Below are positions 8,701 through 15,593 of a stretch of 64,000 bases of DNA, one piece after another. Every line of letters begins with the position of its first letter. The stretch's first letter is position 1. Position numbers and translations under genes: made by a program. The DNA is from Rhizobacter terrae (GTDB lineage Bacteria > Pseudomonadota > Gammaproteobacteria > Burkholderiales > Burkholderiaceae_C). Where the stretch lies: the NCBI RefSeq assembly GCF_003852895.1, contig NZ_QUSW01000008.1, forward strand, positions 186,001-250,000, written 5' to 3'. Under the pieces are notes generated by a model. It saw nothing but the letters and a program-made list of their open reading frames with translations, searched no databases and was not told the DNA's origin.

Positions 8701-10120
8701 GACCACCGCCACCTCGATGCGCACGGTGGGCATGATCCAGGCTTCGCTGATGGTGGAGGACGCGGTGGAGGCCGCCGCGCACAGCGTGAACCTGCTGGCC
8801 GAGGACGTGCGCGAGCGCAACCTCTACAAGCCCGGCGAAAGCACGCCCTACGGCGAGCCGCTGGAGTCCTGCTACATGAAGGAGGTGTGGGACTACACGA
8901 TGGAGAAGTCCAGCTTCCGCACGCGGCTGGCGGCCATCGAGGCTTTCAACGCGAGCAACCGCTGGCGCAAGCGCGGCATCTCGCTCATCCCGGTGAAGTA
9001 CGGCTCGGGCTTCAACCTCACCATGCTGGAGCAGGGCGGGGCGCTCATCGAGGTCTACGACCAGGACGGCACGGTGCTCGTGCGGCACGGCGGCATCGAG
9101 ATGGGCCAGGGGCTCAACACCAAGATGGCGCAGATCGTTGCGGTGGCGCTGAACGTGCCCATGGGCATCATCCGCGTGGCCGAGAACGACACGGCGGTGG
9201 TGCCCAACCCGGAGAGCACGGGCGCGTCCACCGGCACGTCGTTCAACGGCGGTGCGGCGCAGAAGGCCTGCCGGACCCTGCGCAAGCGGCTGGAGGAATT
9301 CTGCTTCCAGCTGCTGGCGCGCAACGGCGCGCAGTGGTGCCGCGAGAACTTCGTCGACTTCTGGGACCACGCCGAAGGCTGGCGGGCCCAGGTGCCCGGA
9401 CAGCCGGGGACGACGCTGTGGCAGAAGATCGTCGGGCAGGCGTTCTCCGCCCGGCTGAACCTGTCGGCCCAGGCGCGCGTGCGCATCCCCGGCGGCGAGA
9501 AGCCCGATACTGGCCTGGAGTTCAAGGAGGTGGATGGGCAACCTGCCTCCGAGCCGGTGGACTACTTCAACGGCTACACCTTCAGCGCGGCCTGCACCGA
9601 GGTGGAGGTGGACGTGCTCACCGGGGAGACCACCCTCTTGCGCGCCGATGTGGTGTACGACGCCGGGCGCAGCCTGAACCCCGCGGTCGATGTCGGCCAG
9701 GTGGAAGGCGGCTTCGTGCAGGGCCTGGGCTACGTCACCAGCGAAGACCTGACCTACCAGCCGGCGGATTCATCGACCGATCCCTCGAAGACACGGCCCG
9801 CGCCGGGCGCGCTCTACACCGTCAACACCTGGGAGTACAAGCCGCCCGCGGCGCAGAGTATTCCCATCGAGCTGAACGTGATGATGTTCCCGCGCGAACT
9901 CGCGCCCGCCGCGCCGGACCCGGGCGACATCCTCTCGTCCAAGGAGATCGGCGAACCGCCGATGACGCTGGCGGTGTCGGCCTTCTTCGCCATCAAGAAG
10001 GCGGTGATGGCGGCGCGCCGCGATCGCGGGCACCACGAGTGGTTCCAGATGGATGCGCCGGCGACGGTGCAGCGGGTGAGGGAGGCTTGCCTGGTGGACC
10101 AGGCGGACCTTCGCGTGTAG
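5708..10120 (+). CDS. Single-chain xanthine dehydrogenase/aldehyde oxidase-family molybdoenzyme
   Basis: At 1470 residues this has the fused domain order known from eukaryotic xanthine dehydrogenases: plant-type [2Fe-2S] domain (C58, C63, C66, C88), second [2Fe-2S] domain (C129, C132, C166, C168), FAD domain (about 230-540, LVGGNTSIG) and molybdopterin domains (about 590-1440). The catalytic glutamate is kept (E1416 in KEIGEPPM). The substrate-pocket residues of bovine xanthine oxidase appear changed by hand alignment: E802 to C889 (GGGYGGKC), R880 to C973 and F914 to V1007. It is therefore unlikely to oxidise xanthine. No Tat or Sec signal is visible, although both operon partners are exported. 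It is longer than the usual 1330 residues. The ATG follows GAGGAGG. The substrate is unknown. Confidence 0.88.
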   Translation: MTTLSSNVPDSLLTGFSTELRFFLNGEPVIIRDVDPTRLLVDYLRSPEVGLTGTKIGCKQGGCGACTVMLSSWDAKTGQVEHRSVNSCLRPLASLDGMLVTTVEGTGSVKSGCISEVQECLAVNNGTQCGFCTPGWIMNMTAAVAQCGRKPGTKAQIEELFDGNICRCTGYRPILYGFKKSFASDWNPAVDERHCMTCQVDPAEAVDKVSPVQVAFPPELQQPPRPVAYAVDGYRWIRPVTLEGLLGVMQQFPDRDNVRLVGGNTSIGVYPRTVENPHVFIDVSQVPELHEADAGASSLRLGGGLTYHELITVLDERIAACGNDAALPALQALRYMAGRTAGTIVRNAATLAGNTMLAVRHAQDGVPFPSDCFTALASLDAKVCVIAPGWTAPRQLGLLEFAAQWQGAKDLQAGCVLVDYELRLTGPDEFAQTYKTALREVNAHSIVNAGLRVKLDTSQTITDIAIVFGGLTPLATRMQMTEEVLLGRTWNAQTLEAGLAALRMEVDALFERYAERYAQLPDEGFSHAYKRQLAESYLYKYFIEVMEWRGLEVPSSLRSAGERAARPVSHGTQAYVSYPSEYPGNLPFIKIEAYLQATGEAVYAHDIALPRRGLNAAPVQSTVALGTCAYAVPGVSGNATPAQVLAALRELFPGVVDYVSAIDVPGPVFDGTAGDDPVFAVSVQESQCTNGQLPAGYDASAPMWLSGFGQSIGMVIAEDEQLAQQAAWHLQSQWCVFTAQKPVLGIPPTDAERNSLVFLDKPPAATWYSHIWKITREGTQLGWVPVREPDQPDPVEPIVVAGVPVPQAKHDSVNCTRVSSTQRVGSQVHFYMETQSAFAEVLEDRQIRIHASTQDPNSVQAGVARLLRLPQNKVDVRVKRVGGGYGGKCGQSVFPAVMAAVASWKLNRPVRLVGLRQVDTAMFGHRHPALANYNIAIGDATDPATHGKLMGFQADYWLDGGRTYDCSFVISDCLALRSDTAYSIPNWNCVADVCRTNKTTATSMRTVGMIQASLMVEDAVEAAAHSVNLLAEDVRERNLYKPGESTPYGEPLESCYMKEVWDYTMEKSSFRTRLAAIEAFNASNRWRKRGISLIPVKYGSGFNLTMLEQGGALIEVYDQDGTVLVRHGGIEMGQGLNTKMAQIVAVALNVPMGIIRVAENDTAVVPNPESTGASTGTSFNGGAAQKACRTLRKRLEEFCFQLLARNGAQWCRENFVDFWDHAEGWRAQVPGQPGTTLWQKIVGQAFSARLNLSAQARVRIPGGEKPDTGLEFKEVDGQPASEPVDYFNGYTFSAACTEVEVDVLTGETTLLRADVVYDAGRSLNPAVDVGQVEGGFVQGLGYVTSEDLTYQPADSSTDPSKTRPAPGALYTVNTWEYKPPAAQSIPIELNVMMFPRELAPAAPDPGDILSSKEIGEPPMTLAVSAFFAIKKAVMAARRDRGHHEWFQMDAPATVQRVREACLVDQADLRV

Positions 10121-10130
10121 CGCTGCCGCT

Positions 10131-10355
10131 TCAGCGTTCCCCGTTGTCCTCGCGCTTGGGCGGTTCGGCAGGCGTCTCGTCGAACCGCTCCAGCTTCGCG
10201 TCGGCGGGCTGCGCATGCGACGACGCGATGCCGAGCACGATCGGACTGCTGGTGGTCGCGTCCCGCGAGGCCGACGCCAGGGAGTCACCCGAGACCAGGG
10301 CCCAGCCGCTGGCGATTGCGATGGCGCCCAGCAGAAGGAGAAACGGCTTGTTCAT
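10131..10355 (-). CDS. Small membrane-anchored or exported protein
   Basis: This 74-residue protein has one N-terminal hydrophobic segment (FLLLLGAIAIASGWAL) followed by a polar, proline-rich and charged tail. It is either secreted or anchored with the tail in the periplasm. The ATG at 10355 is preceded by GAGGGG at a good distance; an upstream in-frame start would add an unlikely leader. It converges on the molybdoenzyme gene with 10 bp between stops. I recognise no family. It may be a lineage-specific gene. Confidence 0.55.
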   Translation of the reverse strand: MNKPFLLLLGAIAIASGWALVSGDSLASASRDATTSSPIVLGIASSHAQPADAKLERFDETPAEPPKREDNGER

Positions 10356-10470
10356 CGGGGACCCCTCGTACGAAGTTGGTTCGAGTGTGTCGATGGATCG
10401 TGACAGCAGCAAGGCGCATCGGAAGACCCCGTGCCGTGGAGGTCATTTCGGCTCGGGGGCCGGCGTTCGG

Positions 10471-10848
10471 TCAGGGCTGCTTGTGCAGCCTGGCGAGCGC
10501 CGTGCCGGCCATCGCGTCGATCACCGCATCGGACTCGCCCACCGCGGGGTGCAATTCCCAATGCACACCGGTGTGCGCCTGCTCCAGCCTGGCGATCAGC
10601 TCGGGCACGTCGCGCCGCACATGGCCGCCTGCGCCGAGGAACAGGGGCACGATGTCCACGTGGGTGCAGCCCTGCGCGGCCAGCCGTCCTCCGCCCTCCA
10701 CCATGTCGGGCGACATGAATTCGAGGAAGCACAGCGCCACCGGCGTCGCCGGTTCGCGTTCGCGGATGCGTTGCACCACGTCCTCGAAGGGCAGGGCCCA
10801 GCGCGAGTCGCGAGCGCCGTGGGCGAAGAGCAGCAGGCCGCGTTTCAT
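10471..10848 (-). CDS. cbiX: CbiX-type chelatase (sirohydrochlorin cobalt/ferrochelatase-like)
   Basis: This 125-residue protein is a single-domain class II chelatase. GLLLFAHGARDSRWALPF carries the N-terminal catalytic histidine of the family, and VPLFLGAGGHVRRDVPEL carries the second histidine region. Such enzymes insert cobalt or iron into sirohydrochlorin for cobalamin or sirohaem synthesis. The length equals that of short CbiX proteins, which act as dimers. Its ATG lies 1 bp after the stop of lptG, so it is translationally coupled to the lipopolysaccharide export genes. Nothing in the context says which metal it uses. The regulator upstream in the window (CysB family) would fit sirohaem but is not linked. 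Confidence 0.85.
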   Translation of the reverse strand: MKRGLLLFAHGARDSRWALPFEDVVQRIREREPATPVALCFLEFMSPDMVEGGGRLAAQGCTHVDIVPLFLGAGGHVRRDVPELIARLEQAHTGVHWELHPAVGESDAVIDAMAGTALARLHKQP

Positions 10849-10849
10849 G

Positions 10850-11959
10850 TCACCGGTACCTCACCAGCCAGGCGAAGGCGCCCATGGACAGCATCAGGTA
10901 GATGAGGCTGGGCGTGGCCGCCACGATCCAGGGCGTCCAGTTGCGCAGCATGCCCAGGTGGCCGGCCACGTTGTTGAGCAGCACGAAGCTGATGCCCAGC
11001 ATGATGCCGCCGAACACCTTCAGGCTCACGCCGCCGCCGCGCGCGTGCAGGTAGGCGAAGGGCAGGGCCAGGCCCACCATCACCAGGCAGGCGAAGGGGT
11101 AGAGCGCGCGCTTCCAGAACTGGATCTCGTACTGCTGCGCCGCCTGCTCGTTGTCGGCCAGGTGGCTGATGTAGCGCGACAGCTCCACCGTTGACATCGT
11201 CGACAGAGGCAGCACGGCCGCGGACACCACGTTGGCCGAGAGGCTGCCGTTCCACACCATCGTGGGCAGCTTCTCCTCGGAGGCCATGGGCAGCCGCTCC
11301 GCGCTCGGGTCTTCCCAGCGGGTGATGGTCACGTCGCTCAGCGTCCAGCGCGACTGCTTGTCCACCTCGCCGCCCTTGGCCGCGATGCGTTCCAGCATCC
11401 GCCCGTTGGCATCGAAGGCGAAGATGCGGATGTCGTGCAGTTCGCCGCCGGAGCTCGCGCTGCCCACGTTGATGGAGTAGTTGCGTTCGCCCTGCGAGGT
11501 GTTCTGCCTGTCCTTCAGCCACGCGCCGGTGCGGCCCAGGTTCAGTCCGCCCTTGAAGGTGGCGCGCAGCGTGGCCGCCTGCTGCTCGGCGAAGGGTGCC
11601 ACGTAGTCGCCCACGATGAAAGTCAGCACCGCGAAGGCGAGCCCCAGGCTGGTGAGCAGGTTCAGCGCCCGCCCTGGGCCCAGCCCCCCGGTGCGCAGGA
11701 TGGTGAACTCCGACGACTGCGCCAGCCGCGACAGCGTGTAGATGGTGCCGATGAGCACCGCGATGGGCATGAGCTCGTACAGGTTGCCCGGCAGGCCCAG
11801 CGCGGCGTACGCGGCGGCATGCAAGGCGGTGTATGTCTTGTTCGTGTCGCCCAGTTCGTCGACGAAGCCGATGAAGAAGAACAGCGACAGGAAGGCCAGC
11901 GCGACGAAGGCCACCGAGGAGGCGATGTCCACGTAGAACAGGCGGCGAACGGTCTTCAT
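10850..11959 (-). CDS. lptG: LPS export ABC transporter permease LptG
   Basis: This 369-residue inner-membrane protein is one of the two permeases of the LptB2FG complex that extracts lipopolysaccharide from the inner membrane and passes it to LptC. Six transmembrane segments can be seen, three at each end, around a periplasmic beta-jellyroll domain (about 130-260). The N-terminus MKTVRRLFYVDIASSVAFVA and the SEFTILRTGGLGPGR block are typical. Start and lptF stop overlap by 4 bp (ATGA), so the pair is co-translated. Length matches the family. Confidence 0.93.
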   Translation of the reverse strand: MKTVRRLFYVDIASSVAFVALAFLSLFFFIGFVDELGDTNKTYTALHAAAYAALGLPGNLYELMPIAVLIGTIYTLSRLAQSSEFTILRTGGLGPGRALNLLTSLGLAFAVLTFIVGDYVAPFAEQQAATLRATFKGGLNLGRTGAWLKDRQNTSQGERNYSINVGSASSGGELHDIRIFAFDANGRMLERIAAKGGEVDKQSRWTLSDVTITRWEDPSAERLPMASEEKLPTMVWNGSLSANVVSAAVLPLSTMSTVELSRYISHLADNEQAAQQYEIQFWKRALYPFACLVMVGLALPFAYLHARGGGVSLKVFGGIMLGISFVLLNNVAGHLGMLRNWTPWIVAATPSLIYLMLSMGAFAWLVRYR

Positions 11960-13062
11960 GCAGGATGCGCCTTCATGGACTTGTGTCGTGCCAGCCAGCC
12001 GCGGCTGTTGGCATGGTCGCGCCACCAGATGAGGCCCATGGCCAGCGCAAAAGCGCCGCCATGCGCGGCCAGCAGCGCGCCCCCCATGGTGAACTTGCCG
12101 CTGGCCACCCAGGCCTGCGTCAGGCTGATGATGTTGTAGTACACGACGAAGGTCAGCAGCGCGAAGAGCAGGTTCCAGTTGCTTGCGCGGCGCGGGTTGG
12201 TCTCGGACAGGCCGATGGCCAGCAGCAGCAGGTTCGCGCCGCCCAGCGTGAGGCCCAGGCGCCAGGCCAGCTCGCCCTGGAAGGCCGGCTTGGGGGCCTT
12301 CAGCAGGTCCACCGTGGGCATGGCCTTGGGCGGCAGCTCTTCGGTACTTGCCAGTACCCGTTCGCCGGCCAGCACCTTGTAGCCCTCGAAGCGAGACAGC
12401 GTCTTCTCCTGCGTCTTCATGTTCTGCTCGTTGCGCTGGCCGCGGTCCAGCACCAGGAAGCGGTCGTCGTTTTCCAGCACGATGCGGCCGGTCTTGGCGG
12501 TGGTGACCGACTCCACCTCGCCCAGCTGCGAGAGGATGAACACGTTGCGGCCCACGCGCTCGTCGGCCGCGTCGCGCTCGATGAAGAACACGCGCTTGCC
12601 GTCCGCGGAGGACTGGAACTGGCCGGGCGCCACGCGCGAGAGGTCCGAGCGCTTCTCGAAGCGGTCGCGCAACTCCACGCTGCGCTGGTTCACCCAGGGC
12701 CACACGAACAGTGCCAGCAGCAGCACCACCAGCAGCACCGGCCAGCTCGTGCGCAGCACCGGCCGCACGAAGCGCGTGAGCCCGATGCCGCTGGCGAACC
12801 AGATCGCCATCTCGCTCTCGCGGTACATGCGGCTGAGCGTGGCCACCACGGAGATGAACATCGACAGGGCCAGCATCGTCGGCAGCTGCTTGAGGGCCTC
12901 GTAGCCCAGCAGCAGGGCTACGTCCTGCGGCGACACGCGGCCCAACGCCGCCAGCCCGAGCGTGCGGATGAGCATCATGGTGATGACGATGGTCAGGATG
13001 ATGACCAGCGTTGCACCGAAACTGCGGGAAAGGTCTCTTCGCAGAGTGGAATCGAATAACAT
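11956..13062 (-). CDS. lptF: LPS export ABC transporter permease LptF
   Basis: This 368-residue partner permease of LptG has the same layout: three N-terminal transmembrane helices, a periplasmic domain (about 120-260) and three C-terminal helices. MLFDSTLRRDLSRSFGATL is the family N-terminus, which supports the ATG at 13062 over the one 27 bp upstream. It starts 28 bp from the divergent pepA start, the usual arrangement in proteobacteria, so both promoters must overlap or reach into the opposite coding region. The order lptF-lptG-cbiX reads as one leftward operon. Confidence 0.93.
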   Translation of the reverse strand: MLFDSTLRRDLSRSFGATLVIILTIVITMMLIRTLGLAALGRVSPQDVALLLGYEALKQLPTMLALSMFISVVATLSRMYRESEMAIWFASGIGLTRFVRPVLRTSWPVLLVVLLLALFVWPWVNQRSVELRDRFEKRSDLSRVAPGQFQSSADGKRVFFIERDAADERVGRNVFILSQLGEVESVTTAKTGRIVLENDDRFLVLDRGQRNEQNMKTQEKTLSRFEGYKVLAGERVLASTEELPPKAMPTVDLLKAPKPAFQGELAWRLGLTLGGANLLLLAIGLSETNPRRASNWNLLFALLTFVVYYNIISLTQAWVASGKFTMGGALLAAHGGAFALAMGLIWWRDHANSRGWLARHKSMKAHPA

Positions 13063-13090
13063 CTTCGGCTTGTCTATTTCGGGCCGCATT

Positions 13091-14548
13091 ATGGACTTCC
13101 GACATCAAATCGCTTCCGCCGGCGCACTGTCCGGCGTGGCGGCCGATGCGCTCGTCGTCGTTATCCACGGCGACAGCCTCGATGCCTCTCTTGATCCCGC
13201 CGTCGCATCCCATGTCAAGGATGCTGTTTCTTTGGGTGACTTCCAGTTCAAGGCCGGCAAGACGGTCTACGTGCAAAAGCCCATCGGGCTGAAGGCGCAG
13301 CGCCTGGTGGTGGCTGCCGCAGGCGGCCCCACGGTCAAGGCCTTCAAGAGCGCAGTTGCCAGTGGCCTGGCACTGGTCAAGGGCCTGGGCGTGAAGCACG
13401 TGGCGGTGGTCAACGGCAGCGGTGATGTCACCGAACAGCATGCCGAGGCCGTGGCCCTGGCAGCCGCCGATGCGGCCTACCTGTACCGCGACACCAAGCC
13501 CAGCGCGCAGCCCGCGCCGGCGCTGGCCAAGCTGACGCTGCTGTGCGGCAAGGTCGAAGCCAAGGACATCCAGCGCGGCCTCGTGCGCGGTGCGGCCATC
13601 GCCGAAGGTGTCACCTTCGCCAAGGTCCTGGCCAACCTGCCGGGCAACCGTTGCACGCCCACCTACCTGGGCGAGCAGGCCAAGCAACTGGGCAAGGAGC
13701 ACGGCCTGAAGGTCGAGGTGCTCGACAAGAAGCAGATCGAGAAGCTGGGCATGGGCTCCTTCCTGGCGGTGGCCCAGGGCTCGGCGCAGCCGCCGCGCTT
13801 CATCGTGGCGCGCTATGACGGCGCGGCCAAGACCCAGGCGCCCATCGTGCTGGTGGGCAAGGGCATCACCTTCGACACCGGCGGCATCTCCATCAAGCCT
13901 TCGGCCGAGATGGACGAGATGAAGTACGACATGGGCGGCGCCGCCAGCGTGCTGGGCACCCTGCGTGCGATCGCCGAACTCAAGCCCAAGCTCAACCTCG
14001 TCGTGCTGGTGCCGACCTGCGAGAACATGCCCAGCAGCACCGCGGTGAAGCCGGGCGACGTGGTCACCAGCCTGTCGGGCCAGACCATCGAGATCCTCAA
14101 CACCGATGCCGAAGGCCGCCTGATCCTGTGCGACGCGCTGACCTACGCCGAGCGCTTCAACCCCGCCTGCGTGGTCGACGTGGCCACGCTGACCGGCGCC
14201 TGCGTGATTGCGCTGGGCAACCACAACTCCGGCCTCTTCAGCCCCGACGACGCACTGGCCGAGCAGTTGCTGAAGGCCAGCAAGAGCGCCATCGACCCGC
14301 TGTGGCGCCTGCCCCTGGACGAGGAATACGACGAAGCGCTCAAGAGCAACTTCGCGGACATGGCCAACGTGGGTTCGCGCGCGGGTGGTGCGATCACCGC
14401 CGCCAAGTTCCTGCAGCGCTACACGGGCAAGTACCGCTGGGCGCACGTGGACATCGCGGGCACGGCCTGGAAGTCCGGTGCGGCCAAGGGCGCGACGGGC
14501 CGGCCGGTGGGCCTGCTCACGCACTTCGTGCTCTCGCAGGCGGCCTGA
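13091..14548 (+). CDS. pepA: Cytosol (leucyl) aminopeptidase PepA
   Basis: This 485-residue M17 metallopeptidase removes N-terminal amino acids and, in other bacteria, also binds DNA. The active-site blocks are GKGITFDTGGISIKPS (catalytic lysine and metal ligands), YDMGGAA and NTDAEGRLILCDAL (catalytic arginine and the acidic metal ligands). The N-terminal non-catalytic domain covers about residues 1-165. It is divergent from lptF and followed 19 bp later by holC, the order pepA-holC being widespread in proteobacteria. Length is close to the family's 500 residues. Confidence 0.95.
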   Translation: MDFRHQIASAGALSGVAADALVVVIHGDSLDASLDPAVASHVKDAVSLGDFQFKAGKTVYVQKPIGLKAQRLVVAAAGGPTVKAFKSAVASGLALVKGLGVKHVAVVNGSGDVTEQHAEAVALAAADAAYLYRDTKPSAQPAPALAKLTLLCGKVEAKDIQRGLVRGAAIAEGVTFAKVLANLPGNRCTPTYLGEQAKQLGKEHGLKVEVLDKKQIEKLGMGSFLAVAQGSAQPPRFIVARYDGAAKTQAPIVLVGKGITFDTGGISIKPSAEMDEMKYDMGGAASVLGTLRAIAELKPKLNLVVLVPTCENMPSSTAVKPGDVVTSLSGQTIEILNTDAEGRLILCDALTYAERFNPACVVDVATLTGACVIALGNHNSGLFSPDDALAEQLLKASKSAIDPLWRLPLDEEYDEALKSNFADMANVGSRAGGAITAAKFLQRYTGKYRWAHVDIAGTAWKSGAAKGATGRPVGLLTHFVLSQAA

Positions 14549-14567
14549 TCTCGCCTCGGGCGGATGC

Positions 14568-15005
14568 ATGACGGAAGTCCAGTTCCACTTCAACGTCCCC
14601 GACCGGCTGCTCTACGCATGCCGGCTGCTGCGCAAGGCCTTGCGCAGCGGGGCCAGCGGAGTGGCGGTGAGCGCGCCTTCGGCGACGCTCAGCCGGCTGG
14701 ACCGCACCCTGTGGACCTTCGATCCGCAGGAGTTCATTCCCCACCTGCTCGTGCGCGAGAACCAGCCCGTGCCCAAGCGCCTTCAACGCACCCCCATCTG
14801 GCTCGTCGAGCGTGCGGAGCAAGGCGGGCATCACCCCGTGCTGGTGCATCTGGGCGATGAACCGGCGCAAGGCTTCGAGAGCTTCAGCCGGCTGATCGAG
14901 ATCGTGTCCACCGACCCCGAGGAGCGCGATGCGGCCCGGGCCCGCTGGCGCCACTACGCCGGCCGTGGGTACGAATTGCAACGATTTGACGTGGGCGCGT
15001 CATGA
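14568..15005 (+). CDS. holC: DNA polymerase III chi subunit
   Basis: At 145 residues this matches HolC in length and in the features FHFNVPDRLLYACRLLRKAL (N-terminal Rossmann-like strand and helix) and TPIWLVER in the middle. Chi joins the clamp-loader complex to single-strand-binding protein at the replication fork. The gene follows pepA directly, as in many proteobacteria. A second in-frame ATG is not present nearby, so the start at 14568 is firm. Confidence 0.9.
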   Translation: MTEVQFHFNVPDRLLYACRLLRKALRSGASGVAVSAPSATLSRLDRTLWTFDPQEFIPHLLVRENQPVPKRLQRTPIWLVERAEQGGHHPVLVHLGDEPAQGFESFSRLIEIVSTDPEERDAARARWRHYAGRGYELQRFDVGAS

Positions 15006-15021
15006 CGCAAAGGGCCAAGAC

Positions 15022-15369
15022 ATGAGCATCCCTCCGGGCCAGGTGCCCAAGCTCACCGAAGTGGTGGACGTTCCCAAGCTGGATGCCGTCGTGGCGCCCG
15101 CCGACACCGTGGCTTCGCGCCTGGCGGCGGCGCGTGCAGCCCACGCACCGGAATCCTCCGAAGACCAGATCGTGGCGCGCGTGCTGGCCGAGGTGCAGCG
15201 CCAGATCGACCTCGTGCTGGAGACGCGGGTGCGCGAAGCGCTGGCGCCCGCGCTCACCCGGCTGAGCGATGCGCTGGTGCGCGAGGCCCGTGCGGAGCTG
15301 GCATCGACCTTGCGAGACGTGGTCACGCGGGCGGTGGCTCAAGAGATGTCCCGTCATCGCACCCGCTAG
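15022..15369 (+). CDS. Hypothetical protein downstream of holC
   Basis: This 115-residue protein has a proline- and valine-rich first 40 residues and then one long amphipathic helix (about 45-115) rich in Ala, Arg, Glu and Leu, which suggests a coiled coil. No signal peptide or membrane segment is visible. It is 16 bp behind holC and probably co-transcribed. I do not recognise a named family; similar short proteins next to holC occur in related genomes as far as I recall. The start ATGAGCATC at 15022 was preferred over a more upstream one that would overlap holC by 77 bp. Confidence 0.7.
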   Translation: MSIPPGQVPKLTEVVDVPKLDAVVAPADTVASRLAAARAAHAPESSEDQIVARVLAEVQRQIDLVLETRVREALAPALTRLSDALVREARAELASTLRDVVTRAVAQEMSRHRTR

Positions 15370-15593
15370 TTCGTTCGTTGGGGCGGCAGGCGGTGTCTGT
15401 GACTGGGCGCCGCCAGAGACTCATCGAGCCGCACGCCTCCATTGAAACCCCTAGACCACTCGACTGATGCCTTTGGGCCACACCTGTGGTAACCCAAGGA
15501 ATCTCCCGTAGTGGCAGAAGTTTCATTTGGAGTATGGTGGCGCCCGTTGAGACATCAACGCTCTCACTCCTCATTCCTATTCGGAGGTTTTGC
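15370..15593 (+). promoter_or_regulatory. Leader and promoter region of the LivK-type gene
   Basis: These 224 bp precede the binding-protein gene. A short palindrome CCACACCTGTGG (15478-15489) may be an operator. TCGGAGGT at 15581-15588 is a strong ribosome binding site for the ATG at 15594. The stretch is less GC-rich than the flanking genes, as expected for a promoter, but no unambiguous -35/-10 pair was found. Confidence 0.35.

Noticed and set aside
5708-10120. Annotation as xanthine dehydrogenase.
   Set aside because: Pocket residues needed for xanthine (Glu, Arg, Phe) appear replaced, so only the family and not the substrate is stated.
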